From contig JAGQDJ010000010.1 in the NCBI GenBank assembly GCA_022885665.1, positions 401,071 through 465,070 on the forward strand: DNA of 64,000 nucleotides, read 5' to 3'. The notes under the pieces were generated by a model. The model saw only the letters and a list, made by a program, of their open reading frames with translations, made no database searches and was not told the origin of the DNA. Shown one piece after another: positions 36,660 through 50,600 of the stretch. Origin of the DNA: Triops longicaudatus (lineage: Eukaryota > Arthropoda > Branchiopoda > Notostraca > Triopsidae). Made by a program: the position numbers and the translations under genes. The first letter of the stretch is position 1. The number at the start of each line of letters is the position of its first letter.

Positions 36660-37270
36660 TTAGATCTTCATTGTCACGCCAGTCGGTAGAAACCTAATTT
36701 ACGTAACAATGGAAACCAACATGGAACTGTGTATACCTCTTGTATACACATACCTTTTGCAAGGTTGAATTGTCAAATCAGTAAATTTGTGATGAAAGTT
36801 GTTATCTGCTCACGCAACAATGGAAGTTAATACACTGAGGCACCAAGTCTGTAAGGTTTCATTGTTACGTTCCTAAATAATAAGAAAAGTTGCACATTGT
36901 AACTTACGCAACAATGGACGCTGACATACTTACACAATAGACGAAACTCAATAAACGAGCGACCTAAGTCGAGTCTTCATTGTTACGTCCACAACTGACA
37001 GCAGAATTGGGATTTAAACGACAGTGAAAACTACTGTACTTGTTTCTTGTTCACGCGACAATGAAAGTTAATATCCCCAAATGTCTGTTTCTCTATTCTT
37101 CGTTGTGACATCCGTGAATAGAGTAAAGAAGGACATTTTTAGCTAACGCAGTAATGACTGTGGCATGTCTGTGCACACTTCCATTTTCACAAACGTAACA
37201 GTGTAAGTAACAATGAAAGTTCATTTCAGCCGAAAATCACGTGTTAGTGCAGTTTCATTACAATCGAAGA
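36660..37270 (+). repeat. Array of alternating AACAATGG / CATTGTT dyads upstream of talin
   Basis: About eleven diverged half-sites in about 600 bp. Direct forms: ACGTAACAATGGAAA 36701, ACGCAACAATGGAAG 36812, ACGCAACAATGGACG 36905, ACGCGACAATGAAAG 37052, ACGCAGTAATGACTG 37145, AAGTAACAATGAAAG 37204. Inverted forms: TTCATTGTCACG 36667, TTTCATTGTTACGTT 36857, CTTCATTGTTACGTC 36975, CTTCGTTGTGACATC 37098, TTTCATTACAATCG 37253. Flanks such as GTTAATA are shared. The core matches the SOX HMG-box consensus, though repeat origin alone could explain it. Confidence 0.55.
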
Positions 37271-38395
37271 ATACCTTGCCGTGACAGTGACCACTTCGTC
37301 CATTTGCGTATTAGCGAAATTTGAAACAAAGTTATAATACTTTTAATCTAATTCTCTCTAAAAATCATGATTATTGATACCAGTGTTCTCTTAAGGAGCC
37401 TTAACCGATTAATCTTACGATTTAGCCATAAATTTTTTGTACTCAATTCTATTTTCCATTTAATTTTTGTCACATTTTCGAAAGTTGGCGCATTTTGACG
37501 GGGAATTTTAGCTAGCATTGTCTCGAAACCATCGTATTTCTTCATTAGCACTCACTAACGACACTACTACCCATTACTGCTCCAACAATTAAGTACTTCC
37601 TTCGCATAATTAAGCTTTACTACCACTAAAACTCCACCGTCTTCAATACCGATCAGCGTTTTTTGGTTTAATGCTGTAGTACTCGTCGGAATCACAGTTA
37701 AAGTCGGAAAACGCAGACGTAGATTTTATCGCTGCCAAGGAGAAAGGTCCTGTGTCGTCCAACGACTGTACTTATTACGTTTGAGCGATCGTTTTACGAG
37801 ATGCCCACGGGGAGCAAATGGCTTTTTTTGTAACATTTCTGTTAATAATGGCCTGCCCATACCGTTGTGCTACATTGAGTCACCCAGGCACATTTTGGCG
37901 ACTAGCCTGTTTCTTCCCGTCTTACTCTCCCATTTTTTATTTTATTCCTTCGTACGTACCTCCTTTTTCGTCCTAGCAGTCAAGTTTTATAGATCTACAC
38001 CCTTCGGTAGACTCTTTTCCATCAGAAAAGCAAGTTTTCAAGGGGCAGAATTTGGCTTCTGCCTTTAAAAAATTGGCGGACGACAACGCAGGTTGCTGTG
38101 CACAGCTTCATTATGTTGAAGATCGATCTCGTGAGAGATGCTGCAAGGATGCGAGTTGGGTTTACCTTACTGGCTTGCTGCCCACAGGGGCGGGGTTTGA
38201 GCTAGGATTGGTGGAAGGCTTTGGTGGTGGAAGTGACACAGAGCAAGCGAGGTAGGAGGTCGAACAAGGGCGCAGAAGCTGAGATTCATCTCAGTATCAC
38301 TGATGAGCATCTCAAATAGCCCTTCGTCTGACACCGGGTACGTTAGAAACGGCCCTCACCCGGGTGTGCGTGGTTATAGGTGACCCTAGAGGAGG
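37271..38395. other. Noncoding, no supported gene
   Basis: No recognised repeat or conserved frame, only short unsupported open frames near 37.8-38.25 kb. Confidence 0.3.
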
Positions 38396-38399
38396 GTGA

Positions 38400-38545
38400 G
38401 GAGGGTGAAATGGCACTGTACGTACCTTGTACCAGCGAAGTACGTTACGTGAAAGTACGTACATTAAGGGCACGTACTTTAATACACGCAATAAATGGAT
38501 ATTTATATTCAAGTACAGTACGTACCTTAAAAGTACATGAAAGTG
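38400..38545 (+). repeat. GTACGTAC palindromic word cluster just upstream of talin ATG
   Basis: Repeated AAGTACGTAC-type words on both strands within about 145 bp: TGTACGTACCTTGTACC, AAGTACGTTACG, AAAGTACGTACATTAAGG, GCACGTACTTTAA, CAGTACGTACCTTAAAAG. It lies 130-270 bp before the talin start, in likely 5' UTR intron or promoter DNA. Confidence 0.5.
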
Positions 38546-38671
38546 TGGGTTGAGGGAATGGTGAACATTTTGGTGACTGGGAGACAATGGAATTGGTTTT
38601 AAGCAAGAGTTTCCTGTTTTTTCTTGGGAAAATAGGTTTTGATTTGAGTTGAACGAAGAAACAGAAGCGCC

Positions 38672-41600
38672 ATGGCGGCGTTGTCGCTGAAAGTCAACAT
38701 CGTCGAGAAGGATGTGACCAAGACGATGCAGTTTGATCCCAGTACCACCATCTACGATGCGTGCAGGATCGTCAGAGAAAAATTAGCTGTCACTGATCTC
38801 GGACATCGTAAGTTACTTGTAATTTTTTTCCAATTACTTCACTTCGTTTCGTTGTTTTTCTTTATTGTGAACAAAACGGGATTTAGGTCAGTGGACAGTA
38901 AATTCTGGTACAATTCATCGCCAAAAAGCGATGGAATCCGTATTAGAATTTATTTGAAGCCTGTTTGCCCTCTTATACTAATTTGATTGTTATCTTGCGC
39001 TATGCGGAGCTGCAGTGCGATTTGTTGCATTTAATTTCCTGATGTTAGATGTCGTCTGGTTTCGTGACACACTGAAATTATTTAAAATTCTATTATGTCT
39101 TTCAAAATGTAAAATTAGACGATTTTAAGTTACCTAGAATTTCACCGAACTTGACAAAGATTTGTCGGAATTCACCATCTTGGGTAAAATGGCTTCAGTG
39201 TCCGCCATTTTCTTGTGTTACAGTGAAAAACCACTGGGTTAAATTGTGTTCGTCTACAACCGTGTGAGTTTGTTGTTAAGTAAACGCCATATTTCGAAGT
39301 TTCTATTTCTTACATTTCGAGACTTGAAAGCAAAGTTGCGTAGTAACGTGTTAGCCGTGTAGCTGTTAGCCGTGTAGCGTAGTGTAGGGGGAGCGTTCTC
39401 CACGTGCTAGTTTCTTTCCAAGATGGCGGATTGTGAAGCATTCGGATATTTGTGAAGTGGATAGCAAGTGAATTCTAATTAACAAGTTTTCACATGCTTT
39501 TTTCCGCAAAATTTGCGTGTTTATTTTTTATGTTCAAACATATACTAAAAGAAACCACAAACGAGGCTTTCAGCTTGCCATACAATTACTTGCCAAGATG
39601 GCGGCGCGTAGGCGGAAGCCGCGCTGCCGTCAGCAACCGTAGCGCCACCTAATGACGAACGCAAGCACGGTACAACGTTTTGCTTGCATATAACACGCTC
39701 ATAATAGATTTCTGTTTGATTTCAAGTATTTTTTATTAGCTTAGCGAGAACTTCGTGACTCTGCGACAACAATGAAACTTCTCAGACATTTGCTATCCAA
39801 ATTTCAGCAAATTATTGTGTAAAATGGCATAAGTTATGTAAAAATGGAACACTTTTCAATGCTGTTTGACTTATTTATTTACAGCCAAAGATTATGGATT
39901 GTTCTTGGCTGACGAAGACCCGAAAAAGGGCGTTTGGCTGGAACCTGGCCGCAATTTGGGCTACTACTTGCTTCACAATGGCGTAAGTAAATGTTTTTGT
40001 ACAATTAAGGACTCTTCACACTTACGACATATAAGAAGATTAACGTACGTAGTGGCCCTTTTTGGACCACAGATTAGTGTCATAAAGCCTCTTTTGCGTT
40101 TTTATGAGTGAATAAAAGCTTTGTTTAACCTTTAGACAGTTTACTTTATTTTTTCTTTTACTACCAGAATATGCAAGTTAACAATGAACTTTACTGATTT
40201 TTACTTGTTTTGATGGGGTGAACAGGATTTGTTGGAGTACAGAAGAAAGATGCGACAGTTGAAAGTGCGTATGTTGGACGGTACGCTGAAAACCATGTTG
40301 GTGGATGACAGTCAACCGGTGTCCAGTTTGATGGTGGTGATTTGTACCAAGATTGGCATCACCAATCACGACGAGTTTTCGCTCGTTCGCGAGAATATGG
40401 AAGAAGAACTCGAAAATAACAAACCCAACACGGGAACTTTGACCTTGCGTCGCAAGAAAGAAGACAAAGAACGTGACCAAAAGATGGAACAGCTCAAAAA
40501 GAAGATCAAAACCGATGACGAATGTAATTTCTTTTCTTCTAAAATGTTATTGTGTTTTCAATTTCTCTAATTTTTTATTTTCATTTTTATTTATTTTTGT
40601 ATATTTTTTATTATTATTTCTTTTCGTTTATATATATAGTGAATTGGGTCGATCAATCAAAAACTTTAAGAGAACAAGGTATCGACGAACAGGAAACGGT
40701 GCTTCTGAGACGCAAATACTTTTTCTCGGACGGAAACGTCGATTCGCGCGATCCGGTGCAGTTGAACTTACTTTACGTCCAAGCCCGCGACTCCATCTTG
40801 AACGGAACACATCCCGTTACCCAAGACCAAGCGTGTGCCTTCGCTGGAATCCAGTGTCAAGTCCAGTTCGGCGATTATAAAGAAAGCAAACACAAACCTG
40901 GCTTCCTAGAGTACGTCACCATTTCTCATTGAAACGCTCTAAAATCTTTTGGCTAATAAGTTCCGGTACTGATTTGTGTTCATTTCGATGGGGAAGGTGT
41001 CCCGGAACTTATTGAACACTAATAAATAATCTAGTTTTAATTTTTTTAAATCTAGTTAATGTGTTACTTTCAACTTTTACTAAGGTTTATTGTTTTTTAT
41101 CCAGTCTGAAGGAATTTCTGCCCCCATCTTACGTCAAAGTGAAAGGCATCGAGAAGAAAATTTTCATGGAGCAGAAAAAACACGAAACCTTGAGTGAAAT
41201 CGATGCTAAGGTAGCCTACGTCAAAACAGCGCGTTCGTTGAGCACCTATGGTGTCACGTTCTTCTTGGTTAAGGTAGGGACGCATTTTTTATTTTATGTT
41301 TCTATATTTTGCCTTTTTTTACTGCTATCTTTGTTTAAAAAACTGGATAATTTTAAGAGGAAAATTTTTACTATTTCTTTGTCCCTTTTGTCGGTATAGG
41401 AAAAAATGAAAGGCAAAAACAAGTTGGTACCACGCTTATTGGGCGTGACGAAAGATTCCGTGTTGCGATTGGACGAGAAAACGAAAGAAATTTTGAAAAC
41501 GTGGCCCTTAACCACCGTCAGACGTTGGGCAGCGTCTCCGAATACATTCACGTTAGACTTTGGTGACTATTCAGATCAATATTACTCGGTCCAAACACCC

Positions 41601-44600
41601 GAAGGCGAACAAATCTCTCAGTTAATCGGTGGATACATCGATATTATCCTCAAAAAGGTACTTTTTATTAAAATTTCTCTGTAAAAACAGATTTCTCAAA
41701 TTTATTGTTATTTATCTATTTTTTTGCTTTTTGTATACATTGCAGAAAAAAGCCAAGGATCACTTTGGAATCGAAGGTGATGAAGGATCCACTATGGTGG
41801 AAGACAGCGTTTCACCCTTAAAGTAAGTCATTTCCTCGTTGTTGTATGAAATTGCTGTGTTATTTATATTGTTTTTATGTAAGAGGTGTGTTAGATTCTT
41901 CCAAATAATTTGCCCGTAAAAAAGTGGTACACATTAGCGTGAAATTTACGGAGCATCTGTACCTTTTTTTTACTGTCACTCTCAAGAATATCTTAATTTT
42001 TGCTTTTTCCGGGTCACAATGCAAATTATTAATTAGATTGGCGTTTTAATTTGACTAAATGGCTTTATAGGGCAACAATCGTACAACACGAAGAGGGCAG
42101 TAAAGGTGGAAAAGTGAACACGGAGTCTGTAGCGAAGCCTGCCATTGTTCGCGCCGCAGATTGTAAGCATCCAATTCCTTATTTTTTACTTTTTTATTAT
42201 GTAATGATTTAGTTGCTTAATTCTGCTTCAAATTTGGAGTGTATTGAGGAGCAGAAGGTGGGTGGGTGGGCGGGGTTACGGAGTAATTTTAGCTTGTTTG
42301 TAAGCGCTGTATATCTTGTTTAACCTTATTTGCATGGTAAAGGACCAAAGTATTGTTTCTTTAAGTTATGCCTTGCTTTTGTGTCTTGCAGCTCCTCAAC
42401 CCTATACAACGGGTAATATGCAATCTGCACAGATGCCCACCATCCACGGGCAAGTCAACATGGCGCACGTCCCACCAACGGTATGCTTCTTTCTCCAAAG
42501 CTTTTTTCCGTTCCTTTGTTTGAAAGTTTGAGCGGAATTTTTTGCACCTTTTTAGACGTAATATCTGTTTCCAGATGTGAAATGGATTATTCTCATTTTC
42601 GCTTCTATAAAATGGCTTCATATAAGTGTAGTTTGACGCTAGCTTGAACTCCTTTTCTGTGAATATTCAGCATGGCGTCATGACGCTACCGAGACAGCGT
42701 AGCACATTACGGCGTGGCGTCAGACGCCATCTATGATGAAACGAACGACATTTTCCCAGCTCGTCGGAATTTCGACTTAGTTTTTGGTTACAATGATTTC
42801 CAAAGCTCTGCAGTTTTTGCGATTGAAAAAAAATCATTGTTGAAAACATTGATTCCTAAGAATTCATCAAGTATGAAAACGCTACTATGAAAATGCCGCT
42901 TTTTTGTTACATGAAACTTGGAAGACATTCTAAAGCTAAGTGACCCATAGTTACGAAATCGCATAATCGGAGTTCAGTTGCGTTGCTTTCAATACGGATC
43001 AAACTTTGTGTAAGAGAAATGGAAAAAGATTTGTTGACATATAATTTATTGTAGTGACTTTATTTCTGTCTTTTCCATGCAGCACCTATCTATGTACCTC
43101 AACAAGTAGGTTATAAGTAGGTTTCCCGAATTGTAACCTTGTTTCAAGCTCATATAAAGTAGTTCACCACTGTGAAGTACTTTTTTACGTCCAAATAACA
43201 GTAAACATATCCAATAAATTTTGTACGCATTTAGGTACAACATCCGCGTGTTGCGAGCGTTTTGTCCGAACCTCAACGAGCGTTAGTGACCACAATTTCG
43301 GCTGGCCACGACGCTATCGCAATTGCGGAGCACGAACTGGAACACGTTGCTCAGTTACCGGTATTAGGTACCGATCCGGTAAGTTTCCGTTAGTGAATAA
43401 TTTGTTCAGTAAGCTGGGCACGATTGTGACGTCACTAAAATCCGTAAATATTAATTAACTTTATTCGAAATTGGTGTCCACAAACTTCTGGGAATGAATC
43501 CCGTTTCTTGTCATGTAAACTTGTCCCAGAACTTGTTGGCCATAAATTTCTGGGACTTGGCTCTTTTAGCTGTACTGCAAAAATGTCCCAGAACTTTTTG
43601 GCTTTAAGTTTGTGGATATTTTCCCATCACTTTTAGTGGAAACATGTCCATTTTTCAACTTTCGAGTATTTTACACTAAACTTCCGTTGAACTTACTGTT
43701 CCACTAAATTTTTGGAGTACATTACCTCGAGAGAACACAACTTTTGCATTTTAACGAGTCTAGTGCCATGAACTTACTGTAAGCGATAAAATTACATATA
43801 AAATTACACATAAATTTTGAATTAAATTAACTAATATTTTGTATTCTATAATTCCAGGCATCATTAAAGTGGAAGCAAACTACGTTGGACACCAACACGC
43901 AGAACGTGTCTTCCCAAATTGCTGCGATGAACGCTGCCACCGCCTCCGTTTTGGCGCATACGTCAGGTATAACCCAAAAATTTTCATTGAAATCCATCAC
44001 TACCTTTTAAAATCTAAAAAAAAACTAGAAGAAAACGCAAGATTTATTGAAAATATTGGTAATTGTTGAACCTTTAATAAACGTTAAACGAGTTGCGTTA
44101 ACGTCGGACTTAACCCAAACTTTTATATAAATAACGTCTAACAATCTTGAAAAAGTTCCTTCATTGTAGACTAGTAACTTATAAATGCGTAAAACACTAA
44201 ATAAAAGTAAAAGCTAACGAACGTGATAAATCCTTAAAATTACGAATAAATTTGGGATTTTGCAGGACCTGCTGAAGAGATTGATCACATGGCCGTCGGA
44301 GCCGCCATTTCCACCATTTCTTCCAACTTGCCCGACATGGCCCGAGGCGTCAAGATGATCGCCGCCTTGATGGAAGAAGACCGTCGCGATGGCGAAAGTC
44401 TCTTAAATGCAGCCCGTACGCTTTGCTCCGCCTTCTCGGATCTCCTAAGCGCCGCCCAACCTGAAGCCAAGGAATCGAGACAGAATCTGTTGGGTGCTGC
44501 TTCTCGTGTGGGCGAAGCTTCCCAGCAGGTTAGTGATAATATGGGAAAAAGCAACAAAATATTAAAATAGAGCATCTATCTGTTTTATTTTTGTTTATTT

Positions 44601-47600
44601 ATTTACTATTATGATTTTGTTATTATTTTGTTATTTTTCTTAATATTTGTGTATTTATTATTTTTTATTCGCATATTGTTTTGAAAAAAAAAATATTTAT
44701 TAATTTATCTTCTTTGTTGAAAAGAATCCATCTTTAAAAAATCTAAGTATTTGAAGAAAATTTCGTCTAGGAAATAAAATAAAACATCAAACAAAGTAAA
44801 GGAAAGCTCGATAATCTGGGTATAAAATTAATACAGTTCACTGAAGTAAAAGAAATAACAAGTAAATAGTAGTTGTATCCTCTGATTTATACCTAGATTT
44901 AAGAGGAATTATTTTTCTAAATTATGACTTTGTTTCTGATTATTATGTTTTTCACTCTTATATGAATGAGCTTTGTTTTTATTAACTAGTTAACAAACCA
45001 GTGCGATAGGAATTTTTATGAAATTAAAAGTAAAAAGTGAAGTTGAATTAACCGGACAAATTTGTGTAGGTTTTGTCCACCATCGGAGAAGAAGACGCTA
45101 TCGACAGCGAAGTGCAAGGCATTTTACTCGGCTTGGCCAAAGCGGTGGCCAATACCACCGCAGCCTTGGTATTGCAAGCCAAAGCGGTCGCAGGAGCTTG
45201 TGGTGACCAAGCAACGCAAAATCGCGTGATTGGAGCAGCAACGCAGTGTGCCTTGGCCACATCGCAATTGGTGGCTTGTGCCAAAGTGGTGGCACCCACC
45301 ATTTCGCACCCAGCGTGCCAGCAGCACTTGATCGATGCGGCCCGGGAAGTGGCTCGCGCAGTAGAAGCCATTGTTGTCGTCTGCCAAGAGAATATTCAAG
45401 ACGAAACGCTGAATGGAAACTTGGTCCACGCAGCGGGCGAAGTTTCAAAAGCTCTTAACGAACTTTTGGTTCATGTCAAGTAATTATTTTTTATATAAAT
45501 ATATTTAAATATACCAACATACTATTCATACTGATTTTAATATATTCTTTTCCTAAAACATATCCGCGGAGTCTTGTAGTCGAAATGGGTCTTAAGTTCC
45601 GAATGTTGAAGTCAAAATTAAATATTTTTTATGAAAAGAAGTATGAAAATTGGTTGTAATTTTTTTTTTCGAACATTGTACTGTAACTGTGAAGATATTT
45701 TTTAGTTAATGTTTCACATCAATCGTCTATGCCAACGATGGTTTCAGTTAAATCGTTACAAGATATTATGTAACTTACGTTACATTTTTTTCTTTTGTTT
45801 TATTTATTTAGGGACGGATCACGTGATCGTGCCAGGGAAAGCGTGCAAGAAGGAGCAGTGGACTCGATTATGGTGGCTTCGGATCGTTTGTTGGCTGCCG
45901 AAGGTGACGCGGGTGAAATGGTGCGCCAAGCCCGTGTTTTGGCGCAAGCTACTGCGCAACTCATCCAAGCCATTAAGGTAAACATCACGAAAACTATTTT
46001 CTTCCGCAACTTGACTACGATTTCCATGAAAATTTTCCCCTAAACAGTTTACTGTTAATTTTTTTTAATACATTTTTCCGTGGGAGGTTTTTGTACTAGT
46101 TTAGCGTGAAAGTTTTCTTATAAAAAATGTAGTTTTTTTTAATAATAGGATTTTTTATTGTCGATTTTATATTATCTTACCAGGAACCATAGCCAAAGCC
46201 ATAGACAAAGTGTTCGTTTGTCTTTTAAGAAACGGGTAAATTCAATGAGGCTTTCTGACTGCAGGTTGTCGTAGGTTTTTATTAACAAGGCATTGTTGTC
46301 AATAAAAAGTGGGACAGTATAGGAAAATAAAGCATTACCGTCGTACCATTTTTTATCAACATTTCTCGGACTTCTTTCGTATTGCGTTGAGATTGTGTGC
46401 TAGTATGTTGAACGTTTCTCTTCTATTAAATACAGATCACTGTTAACGTATGAATAAGTTTATGTTTACTGTATAGTTTACGATTTTATAGCTTTGTTTT
46501 GAGTATTATTGCCTGTTCTATGTTTTTGTGAAGAAATTTATTTTAACCTTATTTCTAGGGAGAGGCTGAAGCGTTACCCGAGTCGGATGGACAGCACCGT
46601 TTGTTAGCTGCAGCCCGTATTTTGGCCGAAGCAACAGCCCGAATGGTGGAAGCCGCCAAAGCTTGTGCTTCCAGCCCGCAAGATGGCAATATGCAAGGCA
46701 AACTAAAGAAAGCTGCCGAAGAATTGAGAGAAGCCACCAACGTTGCTGCGGGTGACGCTATTAAAAAGAAGATTCTGAAACGTTTGGAGGTAAGTGCCGA
46801 AGCGCACGTAAGTGTAAACTTGCGCACAGCCCGACTGTTCATCCTTTGTTTCGTCATTTTGGGTTGATTTGTCCTTGAAGAATTTTAAAGATATTTAAAA
46901 TAAATATTCCTTGCATCACATAAGTCAACATTTGCGTAAATTGCAACTCCTCTGACTTTATTGTAACTGATATGAGAGCATAGCACCTTCTCAAAAGCGC
47001 TTTTCTTCAAGGCGGTCTCGTCGTCCGCGGTTGAGGCTTGCATTCGCTTTTAGTCTTTTGAATTAAATGAAACCGCGCATGTCGAGACGTGGTTTCCTTT
47101 AACTTGATACGTAGCTAAATCCCAAGCGTGCGGAATTTTCGAACATTTTCGGTTCCTATGCTTACGCGTGAGGCGTTGGTAGTGCAGCTGAGTAAGCCCA
47201 AGCGTGCGGGTTTTTCGAACGTTCCTCGCTTAGACGTTGCACATTCATTGTTGAGCCATGTAGTAAAAAGCATTAGAAAGAATATTTGATTGAATATATT
47301 TTTTTCGCATCCAAAGAGGTATAAGTATGTATACAAGTACACCTATAGCAAAATATTGCACTAGAATCTTGTCATAACGAACTGAGGACTATAGTTGCGA
47401 TTTAAATCTTTACAAGTAAATGAAAAGAAAAAGCACCTGATATAACGAAGGTAAAATAAACCTTTTCTTCTGAATATATTGTATATTTGCCGTTGTATGG
47501 GTTTCTAAGAATCAATGTGTTGCTTTGTACTTTTCTTTAATTTTCTCATCCCAGTTTATTTCATGTACGATTTTATTCTAGACGGCTGCCAAACATGCTG

Positions 47601-50600
47601 CGGCGAGTGCTACACAATGTATCGCAGCTGCACAAGGCGCTGGTACGCATATGGACAGTGTGGCGACCCAAGAATCGCTCTTGCGTGAATGCAAACATGT
47701 TGCTGACTTGATTCCGCAATTAGTCCAAGGTGTTAAAGGAACTTTGGCCAATCCTGAGTCGTCTGCCGCTAAATTGGCCCTCATTTCAGCCAGCGAGGAG
47801 TTTTTGCAAGCTGGTCATCAATTGAGCGATGCTTCCAAAGTAAAATTTAATTACACAATTAAATTTTCCACTCGAATTCTCAACTTCCGTGGACTCTCGA
47901 ACTAGTTTCAGTTCTCTCACTCAACTTAGCGTGTTTCTAATGTATGTTACGTTTTTAAAAATTACAGGCTGCTTTACCAACAGTTACGGACGCATCTTCG
48001 GCCATGCAACTCAACAACAGCTCTAAACAGCTAAACCAAGCTTTGTCCGATTTACGTAATGCAGTGGACAAGAGCCGAGAAGCCTGCGGCCCGCTTGAGG
48101 TCGACGCAGCTTTGGATGTGCTCGAAGACTTGCAGAGCCAACTTGACGCCTTCCAGCAAGCTGTCGAAGCAATGAGCTTGAAACCCTTGCCAGGAGAAAC
48201 GGTAATTTTTAGGAACTTCTTTCCTTATTGCTTTAGATACCAAAAAATACAAAGAAAATTTGAAAAGAAAATTGGATAGAACAAATTGCAGGAAAAAAAA
48301 GAACAAGTGAAAGAAAAAAAGCTTCCCGGTGCATAATTTCCGTCAATTAAATGTTTATTTCAACATTTTTACTAATATTGATCGTTTTTTCTACCGTTTT
48401 GTTGCAATACTAGCCTGAATACGCTGCGCAACAGATCTCTGCGTCTTCCAAAGCGGTGGGTTCTGCCACTGCGCAGTTATTGACTTCAGCTTCACAAGGT
48501 AACATCGAATATACCAGTCGGGCCGCAACGGGAGTGGCTTCAGCACTGGGTGAACTGACCAATGCCGTACGAGCTGTTGCTGCCACAACGAATGAACAAG
48601 ATGTACAGTTTAAGTAAGTTTTTTTGGTGCACTTTTGTCCAATTTCGTTTAGTTTCGTTATTAAAACGAGTTATTGTTGAAAATTGCAAAAATATAGCTA
48701 GTAATCGTTCTTTCTTGCTTAGGATTATCGAGTGCGCGCATCAAGTATTGGGACAATCGCAGACCTTGATTTTGGAAGCTCGCCATGTTACACAAGAACC
48801 CAACAATCCCGCTAACCAGCAAAGATTGGCTCAGGTTGCAAGGGGCGTGTCTCAAGTAAGGAAATCTTTCGAATTTCCTAATAAATTTTCAATTTCGTTA
48901 CATGCTTTTTCCGATTCCTCGCAATTTTTGAGTTTGTTTTTAAGATTTTTTTAAATGTAATTTTCTCACGTTTTCTTAGTAAGTTAAGTAGAAATGTATG
49001 AGGATATTACATTTAAAAACAATAATACAATACTAATGTCCAGTTTTAGTGATAATTCTGAAGTACTGCGAACTTTAAAGTTCAAAACTCAAGAGCATTT
49101 AGAAATAATAATATTCGAAATGTTTCAATTTCATCATTATACAGAGGCACAATACATAACTAGAAAAAATGCGCACAAAAAAAACAATACGAGAATATTA
49201 CACGTAAAACAATAATTCGATTTTTGTGTATACAAACATTAAAATTAAAAATATGATTAGACGCATAATTTTAGAATATATAAATGTTAGTACAATGTCG
49301 GAGTAAATCCACGTAAATTAATAAAATTCCTACAAATTTTGTCTACAATTTATTCTTTGTAAGATTGTATTTCACTTTCAGCTTAACTTCTGTGTTTATT
49401 ACATTTAAGTTAAGTTGAAAAATGTTTTTTAATGTTCTTTTGTGTTCCTAAATAGTCCCTGAAACAATGCGTAAGCTGTCTGCCGGGTCATAAAGACGTG
49501 GAGAACACAATTCAGCAAATCCAAGACATTTCTGCCAATCTGAACAACTTACCGTTCCCGAAATCCGACAAATCCTATGGTGAACTTCAGTCCATGTTAG
49601 GCAACGCGGCCGGCGACCTCCATGATGCCGCAGGGCACGTGGTTAGTGCTGCCCGGGAAGTACCGGCTCAGTTAGCTGCCTCGTCCCGGGAATACGGCCA
49701 CGCTTTTGAGAATTTGGTTGGTGTCAGTACCGAAATCGCTGGACAAACCAAGGTATATAGTTCAATTAATACTTCTCTTTAAAAAATAAAATAAATAAAA
49801 ATATAAAAGTTAAAGAATGTTGCTCTTTTTAAAATATGAAAGAATTTATTCGCTAATTTAATTTTGTGTTCCAGGATGCTCAAGTTCGCAGTCAGATGGT
49901 TGTTTCGCTCAAGAACGTCAGCATGGTATCGTCCAAACTCCTCACAGTCGCCAAAGCAGTCAATGCTGATCCTAACGCACCCAATACGCGTAATCAACTT
50001 GCCGCAGCTGCCAGGTATTTTTTTTTCTTTCTTTCTTTTGTAGTTTCATGGTTCATTTTATAAACTATTCAAGCGAAGCAATTGTGTCACTTAGGAGATA
50101 AAACTCTCGAAGTTGTTATTTCCTTCGGCTATTGAAAAATCGCGGGAAGAAACGGAAAAATTCCGAAATGAATTGACTTAATTTGACTTGAGAACATTCC
50201 GAAATTAATTCAATGTACTTAAACCACGTAAAATTAAAAAGTGACTTGACTTGAATTTCAGTTTAAAAAAAATTTGTAACTTGAATTTAATTTTCCTTGA
50301 CTTTGCCCAGATCTGGTTCATACGTATAACATATTTTTAGCGTATTTCTACGTGTAACGTTTCGTTGTCTTCATTTTTAGTTGTTTGCAAGTTTATTTGA
50401 TTGTTTGAATATATTTCATTATTTTTTTTACTAATTTAGAGCGGTGACGGAGTCGATTAACTCATTGGTTGATGTTTGTGCTTCGGGAGCCCCAGGCCAA
50501 CGTGAATGCGATAATGCAGTCCGTGCCATTCGCGCTACGCAATCCTTGTTGGACAATCCTTCGGAGAGCGTTAACGATACGTCGTACTTTGAGTGTCTGG

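Larger units (their letters stand above)
38672..41822 (+). other. TLN: Talin FERM head (F0-F3), exons 1-7
   Basis: About residues 1-435. Landmarks: FDPSTTIYDACRIVREKL, DEDPKKGVWLEPGR, GITNHDEFSLVRE, NWVDQSKTLREQG, SRDPVQLNLLYVQARD, ARSLSTYGVTFFLVKEKMKG and F3 RRWAASPNTFTLDFGDY. The F3 integrin-tail-binding surface, including the RRWAASP tryptophan and KEKMKGKNK, is conserved, so integrin activation should be retained. The F1 loop is present (KPNTGTLTLRRKKEDKE). Confidence 0.95.
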
